Source of the DNA: Marthasterias glacialis
Taxonomy: Eukaryota > Echinodermata > Asteroidea > Forcipulatida > Asteriidae
Assembly (NCBI GenBank): GCA_911728455.2
Contig: OU452227.1
Coordinates: 12,495,110 to 12,559,109, forward strand
Reading direction: 5' to 3'
DNA: 64,000 bases
Below, one piece after another: positions 53,862 through 62,578 of this stretch; position 1 is the stretch's first letter; every line of letters begins with the position of its first letter. A program made the position numbers and the translations under genes. The notes beneath the pieces are model-generated. The model made no database searches. It had not been told where the DNA came from and worked only from the letters and a program-made list of their open reading frames with translations.

Positions 53862-54046
53862 TATAAAGGAACACATAGGGGACTCTCAAGGAATGTAAAT
53901 GGTGTGCAACAAGAATGCGTATGGATGGATCTTTTCTTGCAATATGTGGCTCATTTGTGCAGCAATATATCATCCTTTGCCTTCAGTGTGAAGTTATTAC
54001 CATTTATCCAGTTAGTAGAGAGTTTTCTCGACCTATGACCTGTAAC

Positions 54047-57000
54047 CTATGACCTCTTCGCTTTCCTCTCCTCCCTGATCTTCCTTTTGGCATACTTGGG
54101 CAAGTCCCAGCTTTGGCTTTTGATGTAGCTCTCCAGACTGTCTAGTGATACTGCAGGCAGATAGCTACCGATCAGCCTGCGCTTCCACCAGGCTCCCTCT
54201 TGTGCCTGCTTGCTGCCAATCTTAGTGTACTGGTAGCGATAATGCTGGGCCCGAACAAATCTAAATGCATACGAGCAAAAAATAATGCTACACATATAAA
54301 ACATCGCAGTTAAAATTGATATTAAATTTCACAAATTCTTATTTAAAAAATCCTTTAACTCTTTTTAATTGATGAGCCTCATGAGTAAATGGTGGATTTC
54401 AATTGGGGATTTTTGAAATTAAACAACATTCCGTCTTTTGCCTGGCTGAAGTACATAATGAAAGTTGCCAGGGGCAAAAGGTTATAAAGCAGTTACTGTG
54501 CAAAACTGTGTTTTAAAGAATCCGAGTGGAAATGTTTATCATTTTTCTGCCATTTATAAGTCAATCTGTATTACCTTGGTGGATCTCTATCCTTGAAGGG
54601 GTTATGATCAATCAGTGACGAGACTCCTTCATCATTGTACAGCAGTTTCCCAGCAAGGTGAACCAACCATGGATTGGACTCATATGTCTGATAGTACAAA
54701 TACAGGAATAGAACAGGTCCTTAGTACCTCCCTGGACAAGGACAGTGTTTCCCTGGAAGACTTGTCCTTCCATGATTAAATCATGTGCAAAACACAATTC
54801 TTGTTCATGAATTTTAGAGAAAATTAAAGTGTCAAGTAAAAAAAACACCAAGGAAACCGAGGTTATACGACAGTTTTAGGTTGTTTGGCTTCTGACTGTC
54901 AACCCTGAACAAAGACATTGACAAAATAGGGAAACTGCCATCATATAGGGCTAGATAGCTCAGTTTGTAGAATCCCATTCTGGTCAACTTTTCGTAGTTC
55001 ACCTCCCAAAAAAGAAAATGAAAGTGTGAGAGATACTTAGATTGCACATTATCAGTCGCTGAACCAATTCAGAGTCTACCTACCTAGGCCTTTGACTGGT
55101 TCATAAAATGTTCAGCCCCTAATATCAGTCTCTTAATCTTTAAATACCTTTTCATCTTTAAAAAATGACGTGGAATGCAGCAAATCACATGAGCTAATCT
55201 AAGCAATGTATTCTTTTAATCTTTATCAGCAAATCACATGAGCTAATCTAACCAATGTATTCTTTTAATCTTTATCGATCTTTTAAAAAAAATTATTTGG
55301 GATCTTTGAAAACTGACCTGGAATGCAGCAAACCACATGAGCCAATCAAGCCGGTAGTGGTAGGGTGAGATCAGGCAGGGTCTCCGGGTGATATTCCCTG
55401 GTTTACATTTGAATTCATATTCCATCCACACGGCATTAGGATCTCTAGGATTGGTGCTATCAGTCCCTTCAAATATCACTTCAGTTCTTTGTTTGGTTAC
55501 GCTGGGGGAAAAAAAACAGTTCAAAAAATAACAAGAAGACGCACTAACGACAAAACAAGTTGCTATGCATCTCATTAGAAAAAAATGAATTTTGAAGGAA
55601 AAGATCATACATCAAGGAAATATTTCTTTGGTGAAATAATTTTTTTAAAGAACAAGTATTTGGATTTAAAGGAGAAACTGTATTCTCGTAAGGTTTGTGA
55701 TAATTACATGTACATGAAATATCTATGAGTTGTGGTGATTTTGAAAGGAACCGATGATGTAACTCGACATTTCGATCAGTATGCTCTGATCGTCTTCAGG
55801 AGAAAAAGTGACCAAGCCTCTAGAAAAAGTCTTGTTGATGTTTCAGAAAAACTCCTTAATATTTATGAGAGAACTGACTATTCATATTTTGATGTCTCAA
55901 CCCCCGACATATCCTGAAAACAGCTGGAGTTTTGTTAATTTATTTCAACCTTTAATGTGTTCTTGTGAAAGACCTGGGCCCAATTTCATAGAGCTGCTTA
56001 AGCAGACAGTGGTGCTTAATAATTTTCTGCTAAACAAAAAGAAGCATGATACCAGTCACAAATGGTACATGTGACATGGCATTTTTGGCTGGTAACCTTT
56101 GTCTGGTAAGCAAAATTGTTTTGTGCTCAGCTAATTTTGGTGCTTAAGCAGCTCTATGAAATTGGGCCCTGTTTATTAGCTCCTATCAATGTTGTTCAAT
56201 TTGGATCTTTACACAAAATGTGTACGTCTTGTTTCAAAAATGGAACTAAATGTTGTTGAGCCCAATTGAGCTGAATCTTTATCAATTGAGTTTTATCCAG
56301 AATTTACAGCAGGAAAGTGTTTCCCTATTTCACTCATCACAGCCTTTATTTGTATCCTTGTACCTTCCAAAAGCTCCATAGGTGTTGACAAGACGTAGCG
56401 GATCAAATGAAGTATTCATGGCTTGTCTGGTAGAGAGAAGATTACTGACTACTGGAATGCTGAGGTAGCCTATCAATAAGGCGAGGGAAATATGGAGTAC
56501 TCGACGGATGTAAACACCTGCAAAAGAAACATCGTTCCTAAAGTGTGATGACATTCCACTGTGAGCCACACCCACTTCACACAAACTGGATCCAAGTATT
56601 AGGTGGTTATCACACATCGGTGCAAGGGTGAGACCAAAATAACATTCTTTATCCCTGATGGGTGCAATAGACCGTTCCGGCCTGTCAATCAAACTGTGCG
56701 CATTGATCACGCATTTTGGTCATGTGACCTCGGTCAAACTCGGTCACACGTGCAGCGTAAACATACACAAACTAAGGTGTGTGGGTGGGGCTTATTGCCA
56801 AAGCCGGAACAGTCTATTATTACATTAATCTTCACCATGTACATGTTTCTTGGAAGCAAAATGGTTTAAATGAAATTATGTTTTTAAATGCCCCCAATTG
56901 TGTCAATCTTTTAAAAGTTTTGGGAAGACTACAGGACAAATTCATCCATCCATACAGGCACAAATGTTCATTAAACTCTAACCTGAAGTAGCCTGTGGTC

Positions 57001-57691
57001 CAGACCCATCTTTCTCCTTTCTCTGGATATCTCTGACTGTTGTCTTAGCACTGCTCAGCCAGTCAGGGAAGAGCCAGGCTAAGCTCTTGTCATCAAAGCA
57101 ACATAAGCTTGGCAGGATCGTTAACCAGTTGAGAAAGCTCAGGTTACCACTGATAATAAGTACAACCTTAAAAAAAATGTTTGTTGAAAACATTGTCAAA
57201 CTGTTTTTAGCAACAGAACAATCACAAACTGAGTTGACAGACTACACTTTCAAAAAGAATTGTACATAAAATCCTTTACAGCAAAACAAATTTGAAACCC
57301 TACCTGGAAAAGGATCTGCAGTGCTCCAGCCATCATCCGAGTTGGTCGCCATGGCAACAAGATGAAGATGGGCACCACCAGCTCAATGATGTGATTGGAT
57401 AGCGTCTCAAATTTATGCATCAATTCTGGACTCTGATGCATGTAGTAACTCATGGGGTTAGGTACAGGCTGGGTCTAATTTAAAAAATATATATATTTTC
57501 ATTAATTTAAGAATTCTCACATTTTGTCAGATTTTTTTTACAATGTCAAGGCAGAGTGGCAAGGAGGTGTGGATGAAGGCAAGTGAGTCCCCATCCACCT
57601 GCAGCAAAAGTTAGTAAATTGCCTTCATATTTCATATGATATGGCACACTGGATCAGTGACAACCAAGCCTTCCCAAACCCCACCCCCCCC

Positions 57692-57724
<33 letters not shown>

Positions 57725-60700
57725 GCACCAAATACCTGTCACTGCAGAGGAAAATGACCCTTTGCCCCTGAAAAGTACCCATGGCATCTAGCCCTAACAG
57801 GACATCAGCCTCTGTTACAATATTACTGTAACAAAGACTGATGTCCTACCAGGGCCACCCACTCTATTGTGGGTGTCTTTTGTGATGTCGTCAAATTCCA
57901 CAATTTGTGGAGGATGACAAATGGCATGGTCTGATAAGTATAAGAATGTGATTAACCCTCCTACTCTTGGTAATATTTCCCATTGAATTGACCAACCATT
58001 TGAAACCATACAACTGCATAGGTTGTGTATGGTGGCACAAGTGTGGACAGAACCAATTGTGTACATGTGTGTACTATTATGCATTTACCACATGACATCA
58101 TCTTGCAGTCTGACATAGTGCATCTATCCTTCAAAACCAGTGGATAGTGAATGGTCAAACAGTAGGAGGGTTGACTGTGTACCGTGTGTAGATGCATTCG
58201 CCAATCACATTGCAGGCTGGCACAGTTTATCTATCCTTCAAAACCACAGTGATGATACTGAATGGTCAGATGGTAGGAGGGTTAAGATCAGCTTAGTGTT
58301 TCTGTTTCAAGTACTTTTATTTTAAAACAGTCTCTGCCCAATTCCTAAATGAGATAATAATAAACATGGTAGCTTTGTTTACGGTGCGTTGGTTGTCATC
58401 CCCACCTCATAATGGTAGTTCATGCAGGTCAAGTCCCTCCAACACTGATCCCCTCTGATCTTGATCAGACCCTGGTAAAAATAAATACATCATTCATTAT
58501 TCGATATTCCATGGAATCGGAACAGAGCAAATAAACATCTTTCCTAATGTGAGTTTGTTCCAAAATTTATTTTCCTTAAAGTTAACTGTATTTACTCAAA
58601 TTGTGCTTACTTTCCCTTAAAAATTCATGGCAGATTTCACAAAACTAGTCCTAACTTAAGACTAGTCCTAACTTATGACTAGTTACTTGCCCTAAATCAA
58701 GATAAGACTAGTCCTAGCGCTTTGTGAAATCCACACCTGGTTGTCTAAAAAAACATTGAGTGTCACCAATAATAAATACAAAACTGAATTCTTGTTAACC
58801 AATCCACTTACAGCTCCAAGCATGATCCTGAAGATGAGCCACCTGTACCCCCACAGGGTGACCCATGGGGTCGGGGTGTGCCTTGGAAACTGTTTCAGGC
58901 TGAGCAAGGGGCACATGAAGATTGCTAGAAAACCGGTCTCAAGAAGCTGAGACTCCCATCCTGTCAGGGAAAAATAAATAAATCAAAAATCAATGCAATT
59001 CCTGCTCAATCTGAAGGGAAGAGAAAGCAATGGTTTAATATTATTAACCCTTAATAATAGGGGAAGATGCAGTTCTGTTTGTCTCGCAATGGATTCATTT
59101 ATCCCTCCCTGTTCTTAGCAGTGCTGTGAAGAGACTTGTGTTTCTGTCTCTCCATGTCTTGTTTCTCCATGTTTCTGTCTCCCCATGTCTTGTTTCTCCG
59201 CATTGGGGCAAATTTCTATACCTTCTTTAGCCCACACCTCAAGTGGCCTGTGGGCCTTGTGAAGTCCACAGTACACAAGCCATGGGGTTTTCACACACAT
59301 GTTATACCAGCTGTAGAAACAGAAAAAAGCCATGCAGCCAATGCTAGCCTAGAAGGTACTTTGTGGAAGTCTGTAATACTAGTAAACAGGAGGGTTGAAC
59401 AAGTTTGTATCAGTTATTCATAAATACCTGAGACAGTTTATCCATTCTGATTGGCCGAGAGGACATCACGTGGCCATGTTTAAACGTGCGATATAAACAC
59501 GGTAAAAAGTGTTTAAAACCGGTTAGCTTGTGAACGAAAAATATAGCCCCTGTATCAGAATAAAGAAGTATACGTGTTTCCAGCTGTTGGGTTTCTGATT
59601 GGCCGAGAGGGCATCAAGTGCCTATAACAGCTGCAGAGACATGAAGATCGACATTCCGTTCAAGGAATTGGCCCTAAAATATGGATAGATATTTAATGCA
59701 AAGTCGAGCTAAGAAACTGTCAGATTTTTTCCCAATTTTTGAAGGTTTTTGCATGTTTTTGACAGAAAGGCATTTATGAATGGGAATAAAGGTGTGCTGA
59801 ATCGGTTTTTAACTATTGTTTAAAACCTCTGAGGGACCTGGTGGCTCGGGCAAATATCGGCCCCTCAGAGGTTTTAAACAATAGTTAAAAACCGATTCAG
59901 CACACCTTTATTCCCTTATTACTGTTTTAAAATTAGAAGACCAAAGCAACGGGTTACTTTCCTGTTCCATATTGTCCATTGTTATTTCCTTTTCCTTGGC
60001 TTGGGCTCAATGAGCGTGCCTGTCTGGGTTTCCCTACAGTAGCTCTAAAACATCAAAGCAATATTTACTTTCTACATTATCTAAGGATACAGTTTGTGGA
60101 GGTTGTATTATGAACTACTTTTGTCATTGATTGATTTTAATACTGTGGATATAATAAAACTTTAAAACCTTCAGTCATGGGTTCTGTCTTCATGTCTGAA
60201 CAATCTTTAAAATTACAAAGAGTACAACCTGTTTATTTATTTATTATTTTTTGGTTTTACATGTTGTTAATAAGTTTACCAATGGGAGGAACACTGTAGG
60301 ACTTGGCTCTTACCGAATGAGTACCTAAAAAACAAAACAGATATACGAAAGAAATTGTCATGATTAGTCATAGCTTACATATTTAGAGGTTATAATTATA
60401 GGATCAACAAATGCTTGACAACAAAGTCAAAACTGTAACAGGGGGAAAATGAAATGTTTTTTCACATTACATAGACCATATATCTGATAATAAGTTTAAT
60501 AAATGTTTGCATGACTTGTTATTTAAAAATTTGCTAAGATTATGTTATCAAAATTATTTTGTAAAACCAGATTTTTCCCGTCAGTTCTGTATCTGTCAAT
60601 AGGTAAGGGTAGATTAGCCATTCTTCAGCCATACCTAAATATTGTCCATCTGCTGACCACACCTTTCATAACCGCATCATCATCAAAACTTTCTATATGC

Positions 60701-62578
60701 AATTCTGATTTTGTTGTGGTGACTTATCGATGTGTAATCAATCTACAATGACAGCATTGAAATAAATTTATGTTTAAAGAAACCTTTAAAAACATGAAAT
60801 TGCCATTAAAATATGTACCCACTACTTACCATCGCTGTCCAACACCAACAAGGGAGTGATAGAGGATCCATAGTGTTGCCATGACCACCATGTTACCACT
60901 CCCACTCAGAACAACCACTCCGGACAACGCCATTCCAGAGTACGCCAGTACATCCAGCCAGTAATCAACAGCCCCCTCAACGTCTACAAACCACAGCAGT
61001 GTAGGTGCAAAGGAAAGTGCTTTTGCATTGACCTCGCCACCAGCATAGTTCTTGATTCGGTCTAGGTAAAGGCGCGTTGGGAGTAGACCTTCTGAGCCAA
61101 TCAGCTGCTTGTTTTGATGGAAGGCAACGAGGAATGCAATGACTAAATGAACGATAGAGTAATAGAAAGTTAGAGCAAAAATAAATAACAGCAAAGTTAG
61201 TATTTCTGACATCCATAGACTGGCTTAAGATTCCCTCAATGACAATGTCTTACATTACCTATATCAAATAAGTGATATTATCAATGCTGAACTTAGAGGA
61301 TGAGGGCATGGTCACCTTATTAGAAGGGAAAACAAATTATTTCCCAACATAAAAAAAACAGATCATCACCAGATTTCATCACCACATTGATTTTGTAACT
61401 AGGTCAAATAATGTGTAACAATACGTTGCTTTATTAGAAGCAAGGCAAGCCTTGGAAGAGGAACGCCTCCTAAATCCCCATCACTTTCCCCCGCCCCTCC
61501 TATCCCACCAACCTCACCCACTCCATCACAAAAGTCTTTCAAATAAATTAACAAAGTAATCTAAATGGTTTAATTGACATGTTTTATGACTTATCTCTTT
61601 TTCGAAAGACAAAAACAAGCCATGGACATTTTAATTAGCAGGGGTGGATCCGGGGGTGGGGGGGGGGGGGGGGTGAGGGGTGCACGTCCCCCTATTTTTC
61701 CTTCCGAAAAAAAAAAATCAAGATATCATCCCGCCCACTTGCAATGAGAAATAAACTTTTGACATAGTGCAATGTCAAACAATACGAGGCGGGTAAAAAC
61801 GATGTCAACCATGACAAATCAGTGACTACTGTTCCTTGCTCTAGCTCCATATAAATTAGAGATAGGGTTTAGGGGCAGCAGCAACCCGTGAATGTAATCA
61901 GTGACTACTGTTCCTTGCTCTAGCTCCATATAAATTAGAGATAGGGTTTAGGGGCAGCAGCAACCCGTGAATGTAATCAGTGACTACTGTTCCTTGCTCT
62001 AGCTCCATATAAATTATAGATAGGGTTTAGGGGCAGCAGCAACCCGTGAATGTAATCAGTGACTACTGTTCCTTGCTCTAGCTCCATATAAATTATAGAT
62101 AGGGTTTAGGGGCAGCAGCAACCCGTGAATGTCGGTAGTCGCCACAACTTGCCTTCAATCATCATTTGCTGCTTGATCGGTAAATTTCACGCCCCCCCCC
62201 CTTTGGAAAATCCTGGATCCGCCCCTGATTACGTATTAGGATGAGCTCTGTAAATTCCTGGATACTACATATGCATCTATGTCAGGCATACAAGTTGTAG
62301 GCCTACTCAATCAATGCTGTCAAAAGATATTATTTAATACAGCAATCAGCACTTCACTTACGGTAAATGAACGCAACCGATCGAAGGAAAACGATACGCG
62401 TTAACCAGTAGGAATTTGCTTCAATTGCAAGTGCTTGCTCGCTACCTTCTGGTTTAACTTTTGTGTCTTTGTCTCCATTCTCAGTTGTTCTGTCATGTGG
62501 AGATTCTTTCTCAGCTTCATCTGAATAGTTTGCTCTTTTTCTGCGACGAATTCCGTCGTTACCTTCTTCTTTGCCCAT
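54047..62578 (-). CDS. LMF1: Lipase maturation factor 1, complete, 11 coding exons
   Basis: Polytopic ER membrane protein that, in vertebrates, helps lipoprotein, hepatic and endothelial lipases fold and dimerise. Exons in gene order: 62578-62362, 61142-60830, 60324-60314, 58960-58812, 58471-58406, 57474-57304, 57166-56983, 56517-56364, 55501-55318, 54687-54575, 54260-54047. They sum to 1776 nt (591 aa plus TAG), all phases matching. The N-terminus RRRKRANYSD resembles the LMF1 start, followed by SYWLTRIVFL, AFHQNKQLIG, WYSFGWESQLLETGFLAIFM, GLIKIRGDQCWRDLTCMNYH, the conserved QPVPNP and RFETLSNH-like block (KFETLSNH), GNLSFLNWLT, VNTYGAFGSVT, the EYEFKCKPG and SPYHYRLDWLMWFAAF block, and RAQHYRYQY. 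Several hydrophobic spans fit a multi-pass protein, and the basic tail ends ERKAKRS. At 591 residues it is closer to LMF1 (about 567) than to LMF2 (about 700). Confidence 0.95.
54948..55015 (+). repeat. Truncated tRNA-Asn-like SINE head
   Basis: GGGCTAGATAGCTCAGTTTG then TAGAATCCC and TTCTGGTCAACTTTTCGTAG. It matches the start, end and downstream flank of the element at 34991 but lacks the anticodon and T arms. Confidence 0.6.
55155..55275 (-). repeat. Duplicated exon/intron boundary fragment of LMF1
   Basis: Two tandem 48-bp units (CAAATCACATGAGCTAATCT start, then ATGTATTCTTTTAATCTTTA) precede the true exon end at 55318. The first carries GGAATGCAGCAAATCACATG, nearly the exon's own GGAATGCAGCAAACCACATG. 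So the 3' end of exon 9 and its donor region were copied locally into the intron. Confidence 0.7.
55700..55805 (-). repeat. Stem-loop repeat family, copy 5
   Basis: The minus strand reads CTCCTGAAGACGATCAGAGC then ATACTGATCGAAATGTCGAG, CATCGGTTCCTTTCAAAATC (decayed stem-loop) and ACCACAACTCATAGATATTT. GATCAG..CTGATC forms a clear 6-bp stem in the first half. It lies in LMF1 intron 8, in the gene's sense direction. Confidence 0.65.
55974..56170. mobile_element. GGGCCCAATTTCAT-family fold-back MITE, best copy
   Basis: Left terminus GGGCCCAATTTCATAGAGCT plus GCTTAAGCAG and right terminus CTTAAGCAGCTCTATGAAAT plus TGGGCCC are near-perfect inverted repeats of about 30 bp. The interior has ATACCAGTCACAAATGGTAC and TTTTTGGCTGGTAACC. 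It is 197 bp with no coding capacity, in LMF1 intron 8. Confidence 0.9.
56666..56819. mobile_element. Short MITE-like element with AATAGACyGTTCCGGC ends
   Basis: Left AATAGACCGTTCCGGCCTGT; right AAGCCGGAACAGTCTATTA, inverted. The interior contains CGGTCAAACTCGGTCACACG. It is 154 bp, in LMF1 intron 7. Confidence 0.75.
57691..57720 (+). repeat. poly-C/poly-A homopolymer tract
   Basis: A run of C is followed by about 30 A in an LMF1 intron, possibly an old retroposon tail; length uncertain. Confidence 0.9.
57791..57855. repeat. 65-nt hairpin in LMF1 intron
   Basis: GCCCT..GGACATCAGcCTcTGTTACA pairs with TGTAACAaAGaCTGATGTCC..AGGGC around a 7-nt loop (ATATTAC). The size and few mismatches resemble a miRNA precursor or a tiny fold-back element; nothing here decides which. 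Confidence 0.6.
57890..58285. repeat. Second locus of the ~110-bp repeat family
   Basis: From 58080 on, units with CATTyrCCACATGACATC, GCAGGCTGG, CTTCAAAACC and GTAGGAGGGTTGACTGTG match the array at 9290-9850. An inverted part (AACCCTCCTACTCTTGG near 57956) faces them, so the locus is partly palindromic. LMF1 intron 5. Confidence 0.7.
58633..58732. mobile_element. 100-bp fold-back element (TTTCACAAA / ACTAGTCCTAA)
   Basis: Left GATTTCACAAAACTAGTCCT, right ACTAGTCCTAGCGCTTTGTG plus AAATCC, inverted. ACTAGTCCTAACTTA is repeated inside. In LMF1 intron 4. Confidence 0.8.
59055..59262 (+). mobile_element. tRNA-derived SINE subfamily A, 3' part only
   Basis: GGGGAAGATGCAGTTCTGTT, TTTGTCTCGCAATGG, CCTCCCTGTTCTTAGCAGTG and CCCACACCTCAAGTGGCC match the reverse complement of 13190-13370. 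The tRNA-like head is missing. LMF1 intron 3. Confidence 0.8.
59782..59915. repeat. Perfect 54-bp inverted repeat
   Basis: Arms 59782-59835 and 59862-59915 are exact reverse complements across 54 bases (left arm starts GGGAATAAAGGTGTGCTGAA), with a 26-nt spacer. It is in LMF1 intron 3. Nearby, CTGATTGGCCGAGAGG occurs twice (about 59448 and 59597), which may mark a larger element of about 59440-59930. Confidence 0.95.
60314..60324 (-). CDS. LMF1: 11-nt microexon of LMF1
   Basis: The minus strand reads TTTTTTAG, then GTACTCATTCG, then GTAAGAG. The exon before it ends TG (phase 2) and the next begins GATGGGAG, so only insertion of these 11 nt gives TGG TAC TCA TTC GGA TGG: Trp-Tyr-Ser-Phe-Gly-Trp, which is the invariant WYSFGW of LMF1. 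Joining the flanking exons directly would shift the frame. Confidence 0.93.
61639..62227. mobile_element. MITE-like element with CAGGGGyGGATCC ends and internal 79-bp array
   Basis: Left terminus CAGGGGTGGATCCGGGGGTG, right terminus TCCTGGATCCGCCCCTG, inverted. Inside, a 79-bp unit (starting CAGTGACTACTGTTCC, with TAGGGTTTAGGGGCAGCAGC) is repeated almost identically four times at 61820, 61899, 61978 and 62057. The end sequence recalls hAT-type elements, but I see no matching 8-bp target duplication. LMF1 intron 1. Confidence 0.75.
62362..62578 (-). CDS. LMF1: LMF1 first coding exon
   Basis: 72 codons plus one base. The ATG at 62578-62576 gives a charged cytosolic leader (MGKEEGNDGIRRRKRANYSD) before the first membrane segment SYWLTRIVFLRSVAFIY. 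The donor is C then GTAAGTG, and the spliced codon CTC gives YLIAFLVAFHQNKQ. No better upstream ATG in frame is evident. Confidence 0.9.

Larger units (their letters stand above)
47090..54046. other. Tail-to-tail intergenic interval between DNMT3 and LMF1
   Basis: It presumably starts with the DNMT3 3' UTR (AATAAA at 47761-47766 and 47850-47855) and ends with the LMF1 3' UTR read from the other strand. It holds a 69-bp tandem array (48485-49320), the third GGCTACGG fold-back (50083-50211), a GTAC-rich stretch (51970-52080), a T/G homopolymer tract (52731-52797) and a large fold-back (53334-53861). No exon of a known family is visible. Confidence 0.65.

Noticed and set aside
59115-59333. Minus-strand frame MAFFCFYSWYNMC within the LMF1 span, tested as a missing LMF1 exon
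   Set aside because: Most of it is SINE sequence, and the LMF1 frame is already complete using the 11-nt microexon at 60314-60324.
61639-62227. Assignment to a named hAT family
   Set aside because: The terminus looks hAT-like, but the flanking 8-bp sequences do not match as a target-site duplication and no transposase is present.
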